A stretch of 64,000 bases of DNA from the NCBI GenBank assembly GCA_020831775.1, contig JAFIFZ010000035.1, forward strand, positions 1-64,000, in the 5' to 3' direction. The stretch is from Phycisphaerales bacterium (GTDB lineage: Bacteria; Planctomycetota; Phycisphaerae; Phycisphaerales; UBA1924). Both the position numbers and the translations under genes were made by a program. The notes beneath the pieces are model-generated. The model ran no database searches and had not been told where the DNA came from. It saw only the letters and a program-made list of their open reading frames with translations. Below, piece after piece: positions 8,216 through 17,800 of this stretch; position 1 is the first letter of the stretch, and each line of letters begins with the position of its first letter.

Positions 8216-9190
8216 TCAGTACGCCAGGCACTCGCGCACGGCCTGGACGATGCGGGGCGACTCGGGCAGGTAGTCCAGCTCGAGCTTGTAGTAGGGCATG
8301 ACGGTGTCGAAGCCGGTGACACGCTGCACCGGGGCTTCCAGGTGCAGGAAGCAGGCTTCCTGGATGACCGTTGCGATCTCGGCGCCCATGCCCGCGGTGC
8401 GCGGGGCCTCGTGAACGACGACGCAGCGCCCGGTCTTGCGGACGCTCTCGATGATCGTGTCGGTGTCCATCGGATAGATGGTGCGGAGGTCGATGAGCTC
8501 GACGGAGACATCGTCGGGCAGTTCGTCCATGGCCGCGAGGCACTGGAAGACGGGCGCGCCCCAAGTGACGACGGTGATGTCGTCGCCCTCGGAGACGACC
8601 TTGGCCTGGCCGATGGGGACCTCGTAGTCGCCCTCGGGGACTTCTTCCTTGAAGGAGCGGTAGACGCGCTTGGGCTCGAAGAAGATGCAGGGATCGGGGT
8701 CGCGGATGGCGGCGAGCAGCATGCCCTTGGCGTCGTAGGGGGTCGAGGGCATCAGCACCTTCAGGCCCGGGCTGTGCGAGTAGATGGCCTCGGGCGAGTC
8801 GGAGTGGAGCTCGGGGGCGTGGATGCCGCCGCCGACGGGCACGCGGACGGTCATCGGGATGGTGATGGCGCCGCGGGTTCTTGTTCTGAAGCGTGCGGCG
8901 TGGTTGACGAGCTGGTCGTACGCCGGGCCGAGGAAGCCCTCGAACTGGATCTCGGGGACGGGGCGCATGTCGGCCATCGCCAGGCCGATCGAGGCGCCGA
9001 TGATGCCCGATTCGGCGAGCGGGGTGTCGACGACGCGCTCGCGTCCGAACTTGGCCTGCAGGCCTTCTGTGACGCGGAAGACGCCGCCGTTGAGGCCGAC
9101 ATCCTCGCCGAGGACGACGACGCGTTCGTCGCGTTCCATCTCCTGCGCGAGGGCCTGGTTGATCGCCTGGACGAGGTTGAGTTCGGGCAT
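8216..9190 (-). CDS. pdhB: Pyruvate dehydrogenase E1 beta subunit
   Basis: A 324-residue transketolase-like subunit that pairs with E1-alpha to decarboxylate pyruvate using thiamine diphosphate. Diagnostic stretches are VLGEDVGLNGGVFR (residues 26-39), DTPLAESGIIG (about 55-65), FGG-type loop PVGGGIHAPELHSD (near 116-129), and the C-terminal swivel domain with VVVHEAPRTAG. The sequence follows the Gram-positive-type PDH E1-beta closely from end to end at full length. The ATG at 9190 lies 62 bases after the stop of a small gene that separates it from pdhA. Confidence 0.94.
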   Translation of the reverse strand: MPELNLVQAINQALAQEMERDERVVVLGEDVGLNGGVFRVTEGLQAKFGRERVVDTPLAESGIIGASIGLAMADMRPVPEIQFEGFLGPAYDQLVNHAARFRTRTRGAITIPMTVRVPVGGGIHAPELHSDSPEAIYSHSPGLKVLMPSTPYDAKGMLLAAIRDPDPCIFFEPKRVYRSFKEEVPEGDYEVPIGQAKVVSEGDDITVVTWGAPVFQCLAAMDELPDDVSVELIDLRTIYPMDTDTIIESVRKTGRCVVVHEAPRTAGMGAEIATVIQEACFLHLEAPVQRVTGFDTVMPYYKLELDYLPESPRIVQAVRECLAY

Positions 9191-9252
9191 CTCGGTGGTG
9201 CTCCGGTTTCGGTTGCTCGGGCTTGCTTGCCCGCGTGTGCTTGGTGTCTCTG

Positions 9253-9534
9253 TCAGCCGATGAAGGCGGCGCCTGCGCCCCCGGTGTGGTCGTCGTCGGA
9301 CTGCTGCTCGTCGAGGGCCGGCGTGTAGGCGCCCAGGTCGGCGGGCATCGCGGCGTTGAGGCGGTCGATGATTTCGTGCAGCTCGCCCGTCGCACGCATG
9401 GTGGGGGCGCCCCAGTTCGCGGTTACGGCCATGAAGAGTTCGACGACGCCGGGCTTCTTCTGGCGGACCATTTTGATATGGACCGGGTTGATCCAGACCT
9501 CGTTGCCTTTGTGATCTGTGAGCTGGACAAGCAT
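9253..9534 (-). CDS. Small FlbD-like protein inside the pdh operon
   Basis: A 93-residue protein beginning MLVQLTDHKGNEVWINPVHI. The N-terminal 60 residues (short beta strands, a central VELFMAV, then a helix HEIIDRLNAA) recall the small FlbD family, named from flagellar gene clusters, but no flagellar gene is nearby. The last 25 residues are acidic and probably unstructured. It sits between pdhA and pdhB on the same strand with short gaps of 28 and 62 bases, so it is probably translated from the same message. A role as a PDH accessory factor is only a guess from position. Confidence 0.7.
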   Translation of the reverse strand: MLVQLTDHKGNEVWINPVHIKMVRQKKPGVVELFMAVTANWGAPTMRATGELHEIIDRLNAAMPADLGAYTPALDEQQSDDDHTGGAGAAFIG

Positions 9535-9562
9535 GGTCGCCTCCGCGTGCCTTCGGGGCCGA

Positions 9563-10690
9563 TCAGCGAGTGTGCGCGTGCTCGGTTTTCAGGCCAGTCT
9601 GCGACGGGTCCTGGCCCAGCGAGTTGGTCCGCATCGTGTCGCGCTGGACCCTGAGCTGCTCGGGGATCTCGGCGAAGGTGTAGTTGAAGATGTCCGCGGG
9701 GGAGGGCTTCTCGATGCCCTCTGCGGTCTTGATGATCTCGTCGACGATCTTCTTGGCCTTGGCCTCGACCTCCGCGTGCTTCTTGTCCGACCAGAGGCCC
9801 TTGGACTCGAGGAACTTGCGGTGGCGGATGATCGGGTCTTTCTTCGTCCAAGCCTCGACCTCTTTGACATCGCGGTAGCGCTTCGCGTCGTCTGCGGTGG
9901 TGTGGTCGGCGAGGCGGTAGGTGACGGCTTCGATGAAGGTGGGGCCGCCGCCCTTGCGGGCGCGGTCGAGCGCGTCGCGCGTGGCCTTGAAGACGGCGAA
10001 CATGTCGTTGCCGTCGACCTGCATGCCGGGCATGCCGTAGGCGAGGGCCTTCTGCGCGACGGTCTCTGAGGCCATCTGGACCTCACGGGGGACGGAGATG
10101 GCCCACTGGTTGTTCTGGCAGAAGAAGACGCAGGGGACTTCGAGCGTGGAGGCGAAGTTCATCGCCTCGTGGAAGTCGCCCTCGCTGGTGGCACCGTCGC
10201 CGAAGTAGGTGACAACGCAGCGGGGCTCCTTGCGGATCTTGTAGGCCCAGGCGATGCCCGTGGCGTGGAGCATCTGGGTGCCGATGGGGATGGAGATGGG
10301 CGTGCAGTTGACATTGTCGGGGATCTGGTTGCCCCGCTCGTCGCCCATCCAGTGCAGGAGGATCATGTGGGGCGCCAGCCCGTGCAGGAAGAGCGCCGCG
10401 TTCTCGCGGTAGCAGGGCACCAGGAAGTCCGTGCCCTTCTTTGCGGCGAAGCCTGAGCCGAGGGCCGCGGCCTCCTGCCCCTTGTTCTGCGGGTAGGTGC
10501 CCATGCGCCCCGAACGCTGGAGCTTGAAGGCGACCTCGTCGAAGTGGCGCCAGATGACCATCTGCTCGAAGAGGAAGGCGACCTCCTCGTCGGTCAGCGT
10601 ATTTTTGGCGAGCGAGGCGTCGAGCTTGCCGTCCTCGTTGAGGATCTGGAGGTGCTCGATCGTCGCCTTATAGACGGTTTTCTTCGGCAT
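9563..10690 (-). CDS. pdhA: Pyruvate dehydrogenase E1 alpha subunit
   Basis: A 375-residue thiamine-diphosphate-binding subunit of pyruvate dehydrogenase. The cofactor motif starts at GDGATSEGDFHEA (residues 164-176) and ends at QNNQWAIS (192-199). The blocks LQILNEDG, GRMGTYPQNKGQEAA, GNQIPDNVN and KDPIIRHRKFLESKGLWS match the Gram-positive PDH E1-alpha pattern, rather than the branched-chain enzyme. It heads the unit pdhA-small gene-pdhB-pdhC. The 165-bp stretch upstream holds a strong hairpin (10710-10746). The E3 dihydrolipoamide dehydrogenase gene is not in the window. Confidence 0.94.
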   Translation of the reverse strand: MPKKTVYKATIEHLQILNEDGKLDASLAKNTLTDEEVAFLFEQMVIWRHFDEVAFKLQRSGRMGTYPQNKGQEAAALGSGFAAKKGTDFLVPCYRENAALFLHGLAPHMILLHWMGDERGNQIPDNVNCTPISIPIGTQMLHATGIAWAYKIRKEPRCVVTYFGDGATSEGDFHEAMNFASTLEVPCVFFCQNNQWAISVPREVQMASETVAQKALAYGMPGMQVDGNDMFAVFKATRDALDRARKGGGPTFIEAVTYRLADHTTADDAKRYRDVKEVEAWTKKDPIIRHRKFLESKGLWSDKKHAEVEAKAKKIVDEIIKTAEGIEKPSPADIFNYTFAEIPEQLRVQRDTMRTNSLGQDPSQTGLKTEHAHTR

Positions 10691-10709
10691 GGATCACTCC
10701 GTGGCTGGA

Positions 10710-10746
10710 GGGCGCGGACCGACATCGTCGGTCCCGCGTCGCGCCC
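10710..10746 (-). other. Hairpin between the acyl-CoA dehydrogenase gene and pdhA
   Basis: The inner stem GGACCGAC (10716-10723) pairs perfectly with GTCGGTCC (10727-10734) around an ATC loop. Outer arms GGGCGC (10710-10715) and GCGCCC (10741-10746) extend it past an unpaired six bases on one side. There is no T run on either strand, so it is not a standard intrinsic terminator. It lies 20-56 bases before the pdhA start codon and could be leader structure or processing site for the pdh message. Confidence 0.5.
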
Positions 10747-10855
10747 AGTGTAGGTCGGTTCGCGGCGGCGGGGATCGCGCGGGCGTTTGGGCGTCCGTCG
10801 TCGGGTCCTGGGGTCGCCGCCAGAGGCTCGGGCGTCGGATTTCAGGCGTCTGTTT

Positions 10856-12841
10856 TCAGGCGTCTGGGCTCTGCTGCGCCTCGACGGCGCTGCCTCCGGG
10901 GAACTGCTTGACACCCTCGTTGCGCGGCTCTCGTCCTTCGCCCTTTGCGACGGGGGAGCGTTCGGGGATGATGAACAGGTCGTTGGGAAGGGAGTCGTTG
11001 TAGGCGATCGCCTTGTCGGCGGCCTTGAGCATGGTCTCGTCGGTGTTGCGATAGAGCTCGCTGAAGACCTTGTCGATCTCGGTCTCTGCGATGGCGAAGA
11101 AGTGCTCTGCTGCGGCGCGGTCGCGCTCGAACTCGGTGCCGTCGGCGCCGGCTTTGAGCTGCGCGTCGAGCCTGGAGAGGGTGCATGCCCAGGCGTGGAG
11201 GTAGATGGCGCTGTCGGCGAGGCGGGCCTGGACGATCTGGCGGGCGAGGAGCTTCTCTTCGTAGCGGGCGCTGGTGCGCTTGAACTCGTGGGCGTGGTCG
11301 CGCACATAGCGGGCGAGCCTGGAGGCGACCTTGCGCAGCGAGGGATCGACCTTGGTGATGCTGGGGGCCTTGGGGCGGACGCGGAGGAAGATCTCGATGC
11401 CCAGGGGGATCGCGGCCTTGCGGATGGTCTTGCTGCGCATGCCGGTGCTGATGCGCTTGAAGTTCTGGCCGAAGCCCTCGTCCTTGTCCCAGCCGACGGC
11501 GTCTTTGACGCCGACCATCTTCTCGGCGAGCTGCTTGCCGCCGTAGCCGAAGACGAAGGACTGCATGACCTCGTTTGCGCCCTCGACAATGATGTTGATG
11601 CGGCTGTCGCGGAAGATTCGTTCGATCTCGTTCTCTGTCATGTAGGACTCGCCGCCCATGATCTGCATGGCGTCGTTGACGACGCGCCAGCCCATCTCTG
11701 AGCAGAAGACCTTGCAGATGGCGGTTTCGAGCATGATGTCTTCGTCGCCCCGGTCGAGGAAGCCGGTGGTGGCGTAGAGGACGGATTCCATGGCGTAGTT
11801 GAGGGCCGCCATGTTGGCGATCTTGGAGCGGACGAGCTCGAAGTCGCTGAGTGGGCGCTGGAACTGGTAGCGGGTCTGTCCCCACTTTGCGCCCTGTTCG
11901 GCGGCACGCTTGGCGCCGCCGAGCATGCCGGCCGAGAGCGTGCAGCGCCCGTAGTTCAGGCAGGTGAGTGCGACATTGAGGCCCTTGCCTTCCTTGTGGA
12001 GGAGGTTGGCCTTGGGCACGCGGACATCCTTGAAGCTGATGCGCGCCTGCCAGGTGCCCCGGATGCCGCACTTGGAGCGGTTCTTCTGGAAGATGTCCAC
12101 GCCCTCCATGTCGGGCGTGCAGACGAGGGCGGAGACTTTCTCTGAGCCGTCTGGCATTTTCTGCTTGGCCATGACGGTGAAGATGCTCGAGAGCGCGCCG
12201 CTGGTGGCCCACTTCTTCTCGCCGTTGAGGATGTAGTGCTCGCCGTCTTCAGAGAGCTCGCAGCGGGTCTCCTGCCCGCCGGCGTCGCAGCCGACATTGG
12301 GCTCTGAAAGGCAGAACGCGCTGAGCCACTCGGTCGCGAGCTTGGGCAGCCAGCGGACCTTCTGCTCGTCGGTGCCGAAGAGCATGATGGCCTTGCAGCC
12401 GATGGACTGGTGGGCGCTGACGACGACGGCGGTGGAGCCGCAGTACTTGCCGATCATCTCCAGCACGCGGTTGTAGCTGGTGATGCCCATGCCCAGCCCG
12501 CCCTGCTCCTTGGGGATGGTCATGCCGAGCACGCCGAGCTCGAAGAGCTTGCGGATCACCCAGTCGGGGATCTCCTGGTCCTGGTCGATGAGGGTGGCGG
12601 GGTGCTCGTGGCGGAGGTATTCCTCGAGCTTGGCGAGGAGTTGGTCGCACTCTGCCGTTTCCTGCGCGCGCTCCTGGCTCATGTCCGGGTATGGGAAGTA
12701 GAGGTCTTCGCGGAAGCGGCCCCAGAACATGTTCTTGACCGCGCCCATGTTGGTGGGCTCTGCGCCGAGGAGGGACTCGGCGTCTTCCAGCAGACGGCGG
12801 TCTTTCTCGGAGACGCCTTTCAGGTTCTTCAGGTCCGCCAT
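10856..12841 (-). CDS. Acyl-CoA dehydrogenase, long form
   Basis: A 661-residue FAD-dependent acyl-CoA dehydrogenase that introduces the alpha-beta double bond in acyl-CoA oxidation. The FAD/substrate segment FCLSEPNVGCDAGG (about residues 177-190) and the C-terminal helical signature DAMQIMGGESYMTENEIERIFRD (about 389-411, with R-D ending the FAD site) are clear. Length is well above the usual 380-400 residues. The extra 200 C-terminal residues resemble the VLCAD/FadE-type extension, so long-chain substrates are plausible. GGAAGGAG lies just before the ATG at 12841. Its stop region is duplicated: CAGACGCCTGAAA occurs twice in a row with a 15-base period. Confidence 0.88.
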   Translation of the reverse strand: MADLKNLKGVSEKDRRLLEDAESLLGAEPTNMGAVKNMFWGRFREDLYFPYPDMSQERAQETAECDQLLAKLEEYLRHEHPATLIDQDQEIPDWVIRKLFELGVLGMTIPKEQGGLGMGITSYNRVLEMIGKYCGSTAVVVSAHQSIGCKAIMLFGTDEQKVRWLPKLATEWLSAFCLSEPNVGCDAGGQETRCELSEDGEHYILNGEKKWATSGALSSIFTVMAKQKMPDGSEKVSALVCTPDMEGVDIFQKNRSKCGIRGTWQARISFKDVRVPKANLLHKEGKGLNVALTCLNYGRCTLSAGMLGGAKRAAEQGAKWGQTRYQFQRPLSDFELVRSKIANMAALNYAMESVLYATTGFLDRGDEDIMLETAICKVFCSEMGWRVVNDAMQIMGGESYMTENEIERIFRDSRINIIVEGANEVMQSFVFGYGGKQLAEKMVGVKDAVGWDKDEGFGQNFKRISTGMRSKTIRKAAIPLGIEIFLRVRPKAPSITKVDPSLRKVASRLARYVRDHAHEFKRTSARYEEKLLARQIVQARLADSAIYLHAWACTLSRLDAQLKAGADGTEFERDRAAAEHFFAIAETEIDKVFSELYRNTDETMLKAADKAIAYNDSLPNDLFIIPERSPVAKGEGREPRNEGVKQFPGGSAVEAQQSPDA

Positions 12842-13011
12842 CGGAATCGCTCCTTCCGCGTTTCGTCCGCCTTGGGCTCTGTGTCGCCCGCGGACGCTTG
12901 ATTGTGTTGACCCACGGCATCACCTTAGCGGAGATGCTTCCCTGTGAGAAACCGCTTCGCACCGTGTCCGCGATCGGATCGGGTGCTGTCGGGTGTCGGC
13001 CGGAGCCGAGC

Positions 13012-13929
13012 CTAGGCCCGCTTGCCCGAAGCTTCCTTCGCGGCGGGCTTTGCGCCGGACTTGGCGAAGAAGGCGGCGATCGCCTCCCGACCTGCCGGTT
13101 CGTTGCGCAGCCGGATCAGACTCGCGCGTTCTGAGGCCAGGGCGGCCTGCCAGCCCTCGTCGAGGCCCGCTCCGACCGCTTTGAGGACCTCCTGGGCGGG
13201 GTCGCCCGAGAGTTCTGACTGCAGCCCCTCAAGGGCCTTGCGGACGCCGGCCTTCAGATCGTCGCGGCCGATCCAGCGGGTCGGGGCGTTGTCTCGCTTG
13301 GGCTTGGGCTGGGCGAGCACCCACTCGCGGGCGGTGGCGACAAGGTTCTCGGGCTTCTCCACAACGGTGTCGAAGAGCGTCGCTTCGACCGCCTCGGGGA
13401 AGGTCATCGGCTTGCCTGTCGCGGTGCGCGTGATCGCTTCGGAAGCGTCCATCCGCGCCGGGAGCAGGTTGGTCCCGCCCCAGCCGGGGCAGATCGAGAG
13501 CCCCGCCTCGGGCAGGCCGACTGGGTAGGGCTTCCCGGAGGGAGAAGGGGCGGCGACGAGCCCGTCGCAGTGCATCGCGATCTCCAGTCCGCCCCCGAGG
13601 GCGGCGCCGTTGATCGCCGCGGCGGTCGGGCAGGGCATCGACGAGAGCATCGCGAAGACCTTCGAGCCGTAGGAGAGGTAACGATCGAGCGAGGCGTCGT
13701 CGAGGCCTGAGATCGACTTGAGGTCAGCGCCCGCGACGAAGACCCGCTCGCTCGCCGAGGCGAGCACGACGCCCGCGAGGCCTTCGGGCAGGCCGGAGAG
13801 GGTCGCCTCGAGTCGCTGGATCAGGCGGCGGTCGAGCACGACCACCGGCGAGTCGGGCTGTTCGAGGTAGACAACGGCGCACCCGCCCCCCGCCGGATCG
13901 ATCTCTGTTCGCAGCGGTTCGGTTGTCAT
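13012..13929 (-). CDS. Enoyl-CoA hydratase/isomerase (crotonase) family, catalytic residues present
   Basis: A 305-residue crotonase-fold protein that would hydrate enoyl-CoA in acyl-CoA oxidation. The oxyanion-hole segments are FVAGADLK (about residues 68-75) and GAALGGGLE (about 109-117). Both glutamates used by true hydratases are present, one in GGGLE and one in GLPEAGLS. The C-terminal 90 residues are Ala/Lys-rich and longer than in a plain hydratase, similar to the N-terminal part of multifunctional FadB-type proteins. GAGGAG precedes the ATG at 13929. The 105-bp stretch upstream is AT-richer and holds a possible -10 box. Confidence 0.85.
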   Translation of the reverse strand: MTTEPLRTEIDPAGGGCAVVYLEQPDSPVVVLDRRLIQRLEATLSGLPEGLAGVVLASASERVFVAGADLKSISGLDDASLDRYLSYGSKVFAMLSSMPCPTAAAINGAALGGGLEIAMHCDGLVAAPSPSGKPYPVGLPEAGLSICPGWGGTNLLPARMDASEAITRTATGKPMTFPEAVEATLFDTVVEKPENLVATAREWVLAQPKPKRDNAPTRWIGRDDLKAGVRKALEGLQSELSGDPAQEVLKAVGAGLDEGWQAALASERASLIRLRNEPAGREAIAAFFAKSGAKPAAKEASGKRA

Positions 13930-13993
13930 AGGAATCTCCTCGGTCTTGATTCAATACTTTTGGGTGTGTTTGCGATAAATCTCTGTTGCGGAC

Positions 13994-13999
13994 ATTGTA
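13994..13999 (-). promoter_or_regulatory. Possible -10 box for the crotonase gene
   Basis: TACAAT on the minus strand lies about 65 bases upstream of the ATG at 13929, inside an intergenic stretch clearly richer in A and T than its surroundings. No good -35 hexamer is seen at the normal distance, so this is only a candidate. Confidence 0.3.
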
Positions 14000-14034
14000 T
14001 CAGTCTTCCGACGAGTCGGCGGCGGCAAGAGATG

Positions 14035-14778
14035 TCAGCCAAAGCGGGCCTTGAGCCGGGCCTGCGCTTCGGGCTCTGAGACCATCTGGGCCGAGAGGCG
14101 GGCGCCTTCGGTGATGAGGTCGCGGTCGTCGGAGCCGTCGATCCTGTTGAGGAGCCCTTTGGTCGCGGCCATCGCTTCTGGGCCGCCCGATGCGAGGCGT
14201 TCGGCGAGGGCGTCGGTCTCTTCGTCGAGGTCGTCGGTGGTTGGTGTGAGGATGTCGACGAGCCCGGCCTCTGCGGCCCGCGCCCCGTCCATCACCCCGC
14301 CCAGCAGCAGCACCCGGCGGGCGCGTCCCGGGCCGACCTTTCTGACCACCCAGGGCGCGACGACGGCGGGGCAGAGGCCGAGCTCGACCTCGGGGAAGCC
14401 GAGCTTGGCGTTCTCGTGGGTCAGCGCGATGTCGCAGACGCAGACGAGCCCGCACCCGCCGCCGATTGCGGCGCCGTTGACCTTCGCGACGACGACTGAT
14501 GGGAGCGAGCGGAGCCTGAGGGTCAGGGCGCCCAGTGAGGAGAGGAGTTCGTAGGCGGTGTCGTACCCGCCGAGGACCTGCTTGAGATCCATGCCGGCGC
14601 AGAAGGCCCGGCCCTCGCCGGTGAGCACGGTGACGGGGGTCGGGGTTCGCTCGAGCTCGTCGAGGCGGTCGTGCAGCGCAGCGAGCAGGTCGATCGAGAG
14701 CGCGTTGCGAGCGTCGGGGCGGTTGATCGTCAGCGTTGCGACGGGGCCGTTGCGGCTGAGATTGGCGAGGTTGCTCAT
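14035..14778 (-). CDS. Enoyl-CoA hydratase family, methylglutaconyl-CoA hydratase-like
   Basis: A 247-residue crotonase. Oxyanion-hole segments are AFCAGMDLK (about residues 59-67) and GAAIGGGCG (about 104-112). The first catalytic Glu position of classical hydratases is Gly here, while the second is kept in GFPEVELGLCPAVVAPWV. That combination, and the P-A-V-V-A-P-W block, is typical of LiuC/methylglutaconyl-CoA hydratase-type enzymes of leucine breakdown. An HMG-CoA lyase gene lies 6.7 kb upstream on the same strand, which fits that role. Substrate remains inferred. Confidence 0.85.
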   Translation of the reverse strand: MSNLANLSRNGPVATLTINRPDARNALSIDLLAALHDRLDELERTPTPVTVLTGEGRAFCAGMDLKQVLGGYDTAYELLSSLGALTLRLRSLPSVVVAKVNGAAIGGGCGLVCVCDIALTHENAKLGFPEVELGLCPAVVAPWVVRKVGPGRARRVLLLGGVMDGARAAEAGLVDILTPTTDDLDEETDALAERLASGGPEAMAATKGLLNRIDGSDDRDLITEGARLSAQMVSEPEAQARLKARFG

Positions 14779-14818
14779 CGGCTCATGGTATGGGTCGTTG
14801 TGCGCTTTGGGCGTGGGT

Positions 14819-14848
14819 AAAGAAAACGCCCCGGCGCGGGCCGGGGCG
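14819..14848 (-). terminator. Rho-independent terminator of the giant protease gene
   Basis: On the minus strand a perfect 9-bp stem, CGCCCCGGC pairing with GCCGGGGCG around a four-base loop (14827-14848), is followed directly by TTTTCTTT. It lies 34 bases after the protease stop codon at 14883. This is the cleanest intrinsic terminator in the window. Confidence 0.9.
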
Positions 14849-14882
14849 GGTGCGTTGCGTTCGGGATAGAAGTGTCGCGTGC

Positions 14883-17800
14883 TTACTCGCTCGCGGGGAT
14901 CGGGATGGGCAGGCCGAGGGGCGTGCCCAGTGTGCCGAAGCCGCCGGGGAAGAACGAATCGAAGTGCGACATGTAGGCGACGATCGGGACGGAGGACTTG
15001 ACGGTGATGCTGAAGAAGAGACGGCCGTCTCCGCGCTCGGGGAGGATGAGCTCGTCGATGATGTTGAACTCGCGGACGCGGTTGCCCTCGATGGAGCGCC
15101 GGACGACATCGGAGGTGCCGTCGGTGTAGATGAGGGCGATCTCGACGGTTGCGGTCTCGTCGGTGGGGTTGAAGAGGCGGAGGAACTCGAAGACGGGGTT
15201 GTTGTTCTGCTGCTGCTGGCCCGGGCGGAAGCCCTCGCCGAAGCCCCAGAAGGTGTGCGCCGCGGCGCCGTAGGCGGCGGCGAACTCGTCGCCCCGGGCC
15301 TGGGTCAGCAGGGAGATGGCGACGGGGGTCGGGGACTGGAAGGAGATGCCGTAGGGCTCATCAGCGGGGAAGTTGGGCAGCGAACCGACATCGAGTGTCT
15401 GTCGCCCGAAGGCGGGGACATTGACGGTTGTTCTGTAGCTGGTGCCGCTCTGGAACTGGAACTTGAGCAGAACAGTGGCGGCGGTGGAGTTGGGGTTGGT
15501 GAGGCCGAGCTTCTCGCTGTCGCCCTCCAGGCCGATCTGGCCCTCGGGGATGACGCCCGTGGTCGAGCCGCGGCCGGGCGTTCCGGCGACGCCGGAGGTG
15601 GCGCGGTTGTTGGCGTCGTAGTGGCTGAGCGCTGCAACGACGAGGCCTTCGGCCTCGATGAGGAAGCCGTAGTTGCCGTTGGGGAGCTGCTGGTTGAACT
15701 GGCCGGTGTTGAGGTTTGTGAAGTTGCTGGCGTCGCGGATGTCGATGCCGCCGCGGGCGTAGGGCTGGAGCGTGATGGTGAGCTCGTAGCGTTGGCCGCC
15801 CTCGCCCAGAGCGGTCGCGGTGACCTTGACAGGCTGGGCGGTGGGGTTCTGGAAGAGCATGAAGTCGCGGACGCCCGGGCCCTTGGTGACATCGCCGAAG
15901 ATCCAGTCGCTGCTGACATTCGAGAGGAATGACTCTCCGAGGCCGCCGGACTGGCCGCCGGCGAAGAAGAACTCGTCGTAGTGGCTGAAGGTCGCGGCGA
16001 CGGGGAGCTCCGAGCGGATCTCGATGGCGTAGGGCGTGTCCCGCTCGACCAGAATGGTGTCGTTCTGGTACATGTCGGGGGTGGTGACGGTGATGCCGCC
16101 GCGTGCGCCGGGCTGGAGGAGCTGGTCGGCCAGCACGACATCGCGGACGGGGTTGCCCTGCGCGTCTGTGACGAAGCCAGTCTCGTAGCGGGCGATGACG
16201 ATGACGCGGACGGGCTCTGTGTTGGGATTGCTGATGGGGATGAAGGTGCTGGTGGCGGGGCCGGCGAAGCCCTCGGGGTAGAAGAGGCGGTAGGGGAGTG
16301 TGGGCGCTGTGTCGGCGATGCTTCTTCCGCCGGGGTCGACCTGGAGAGGCTCGACGGCCGGGGTGGCGCGGTTCACCGTCAGGTGGCCCGTGCCGACGCC
16401 CATGTTGAGGTCTTCGTAGACGGCGCGGACATCGGCGAGTGAGTCGCCGAGGAAGATGAAGTATCGCATGTTGACGGCCTGGCCCGCCTCGACATCGCCG
16501 AGGTCGAAGGCGAGGCCCATCGCCTGGTTGCTGCCCGAGGCGGCGAGGATGGCGCCGATGTCGCTGGTGCCCGGGGTCGGGTCGTTGATCGGGCGGTTGA
16601 GCAGGAACGACGGGTCGCGCATGACCTCCGTCGGGCTGAAGAAGGTCGCGATGGCGCGCGAGTCGTTGGCCGGGGCGGCCAGGGCGATGGACAGGCCCTG
16701 GTTGAAGCCGCCGGCGGTGACCGAAGCGCTGGCGAAGGGGAGGAAGCCCGAGCCGTTGCTGAGGACATCGTTGAGTGTGTTTGCGCTGCCGCCGGTGAGA
16801 CCGAGGCCGTGGAGGGGGTTGAACGCCTCCATCCACGAGACGCCCGGGACCTTCGTGGTGGTGTTGTTGCGGAGTGTGACATCGATCGCGAGGAACGAGT
16901 CGCCGTTCGCGAACGCGACGGCGCGAGTGAAGTCCATGCCGCGGAAGACGCCGTCGCCGATGATGCGGCTGTTGAACGCGTCGGACTGATCGGTGAGTGT
17001 GACGGGGATGCCGGTCTCTCCGGCGGGGCCGTCGTTTCGGAAGGTGCCGCCGTCGACGCGTGCGCCGAAGAAGTGGATGGGGTTGCCCGTGGTCTGCGCG
17101 CCAGCGGGGAGGAGGAAGTCCAGGCCGTTGTAGCGGAGGCCGGTGGTCACGCCGCCCTGAGTGAAGCGGAATGTGCCGTCGGCGTTGGCGCCGATGGCGA
17201 GCTGGTCGCCGGCGAGGGAGCGTGCGGGGTCTGAGACGCCCCGTGCGAGGGTGACGGCGAGCGTGTAGTCGCCGATGGTGGCGCTGGGCGTGCCGCTGGT
17301 GACCGCGTTGGGGTCGTACTGGACATTGGCCGCTTCGGAAACTGCGAGGAAGTAGGTGCCGCTCTCGGTGAAGACGAAACGGTCGATCCGGGAGTTGAGC
17401 GAGTCGGCGCTGGTGACGCTGAAGATCTCTGTGCCGGCGCTGTTGAACAGACGCATGGCTGTGTTAAGCGTTCCGGCACTGGTGAGGACGGCGCGGAGCG
17501 TCTCGCCTCTGAGTGCCTCGAAGCGGTAGAGGTCGCGGTCGAGGAGACCGAAGCCGCCGTCGCCGATACGGGCGTTGATGGTGACGCCGCCGGAGTTGCG
17601 GAGCGGGCTCTGGATGTCCGCGGCGTTGCTGAGCGTGTCGTTGGGCTCGAAGGGGCCGGAGACCTGATTCTCGAGTGTGAAGTCGAGGCTCCAGTCGAGG
17701 AGGAAGCCGTTGTCGCCGGCTTTGAGATCGTCGACGCGGAGGACCCAGTTGCCCGCGGCGCTCTTGCTGTTGAAGGCGTTGAGCGACTGCTCGGGCTTGT

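Noticed and set aside
6458-10690. Branched-chain 2-oxoacid dehydrogenase instead of PDH
   Set aside because: E1-alpha and E1-beta follow the Gram-positive PDH pattern from end to end, including the LQILNEDG and GNQIP blocks of E1-alpha. The neighbouring leucine genes do not outweigh this.
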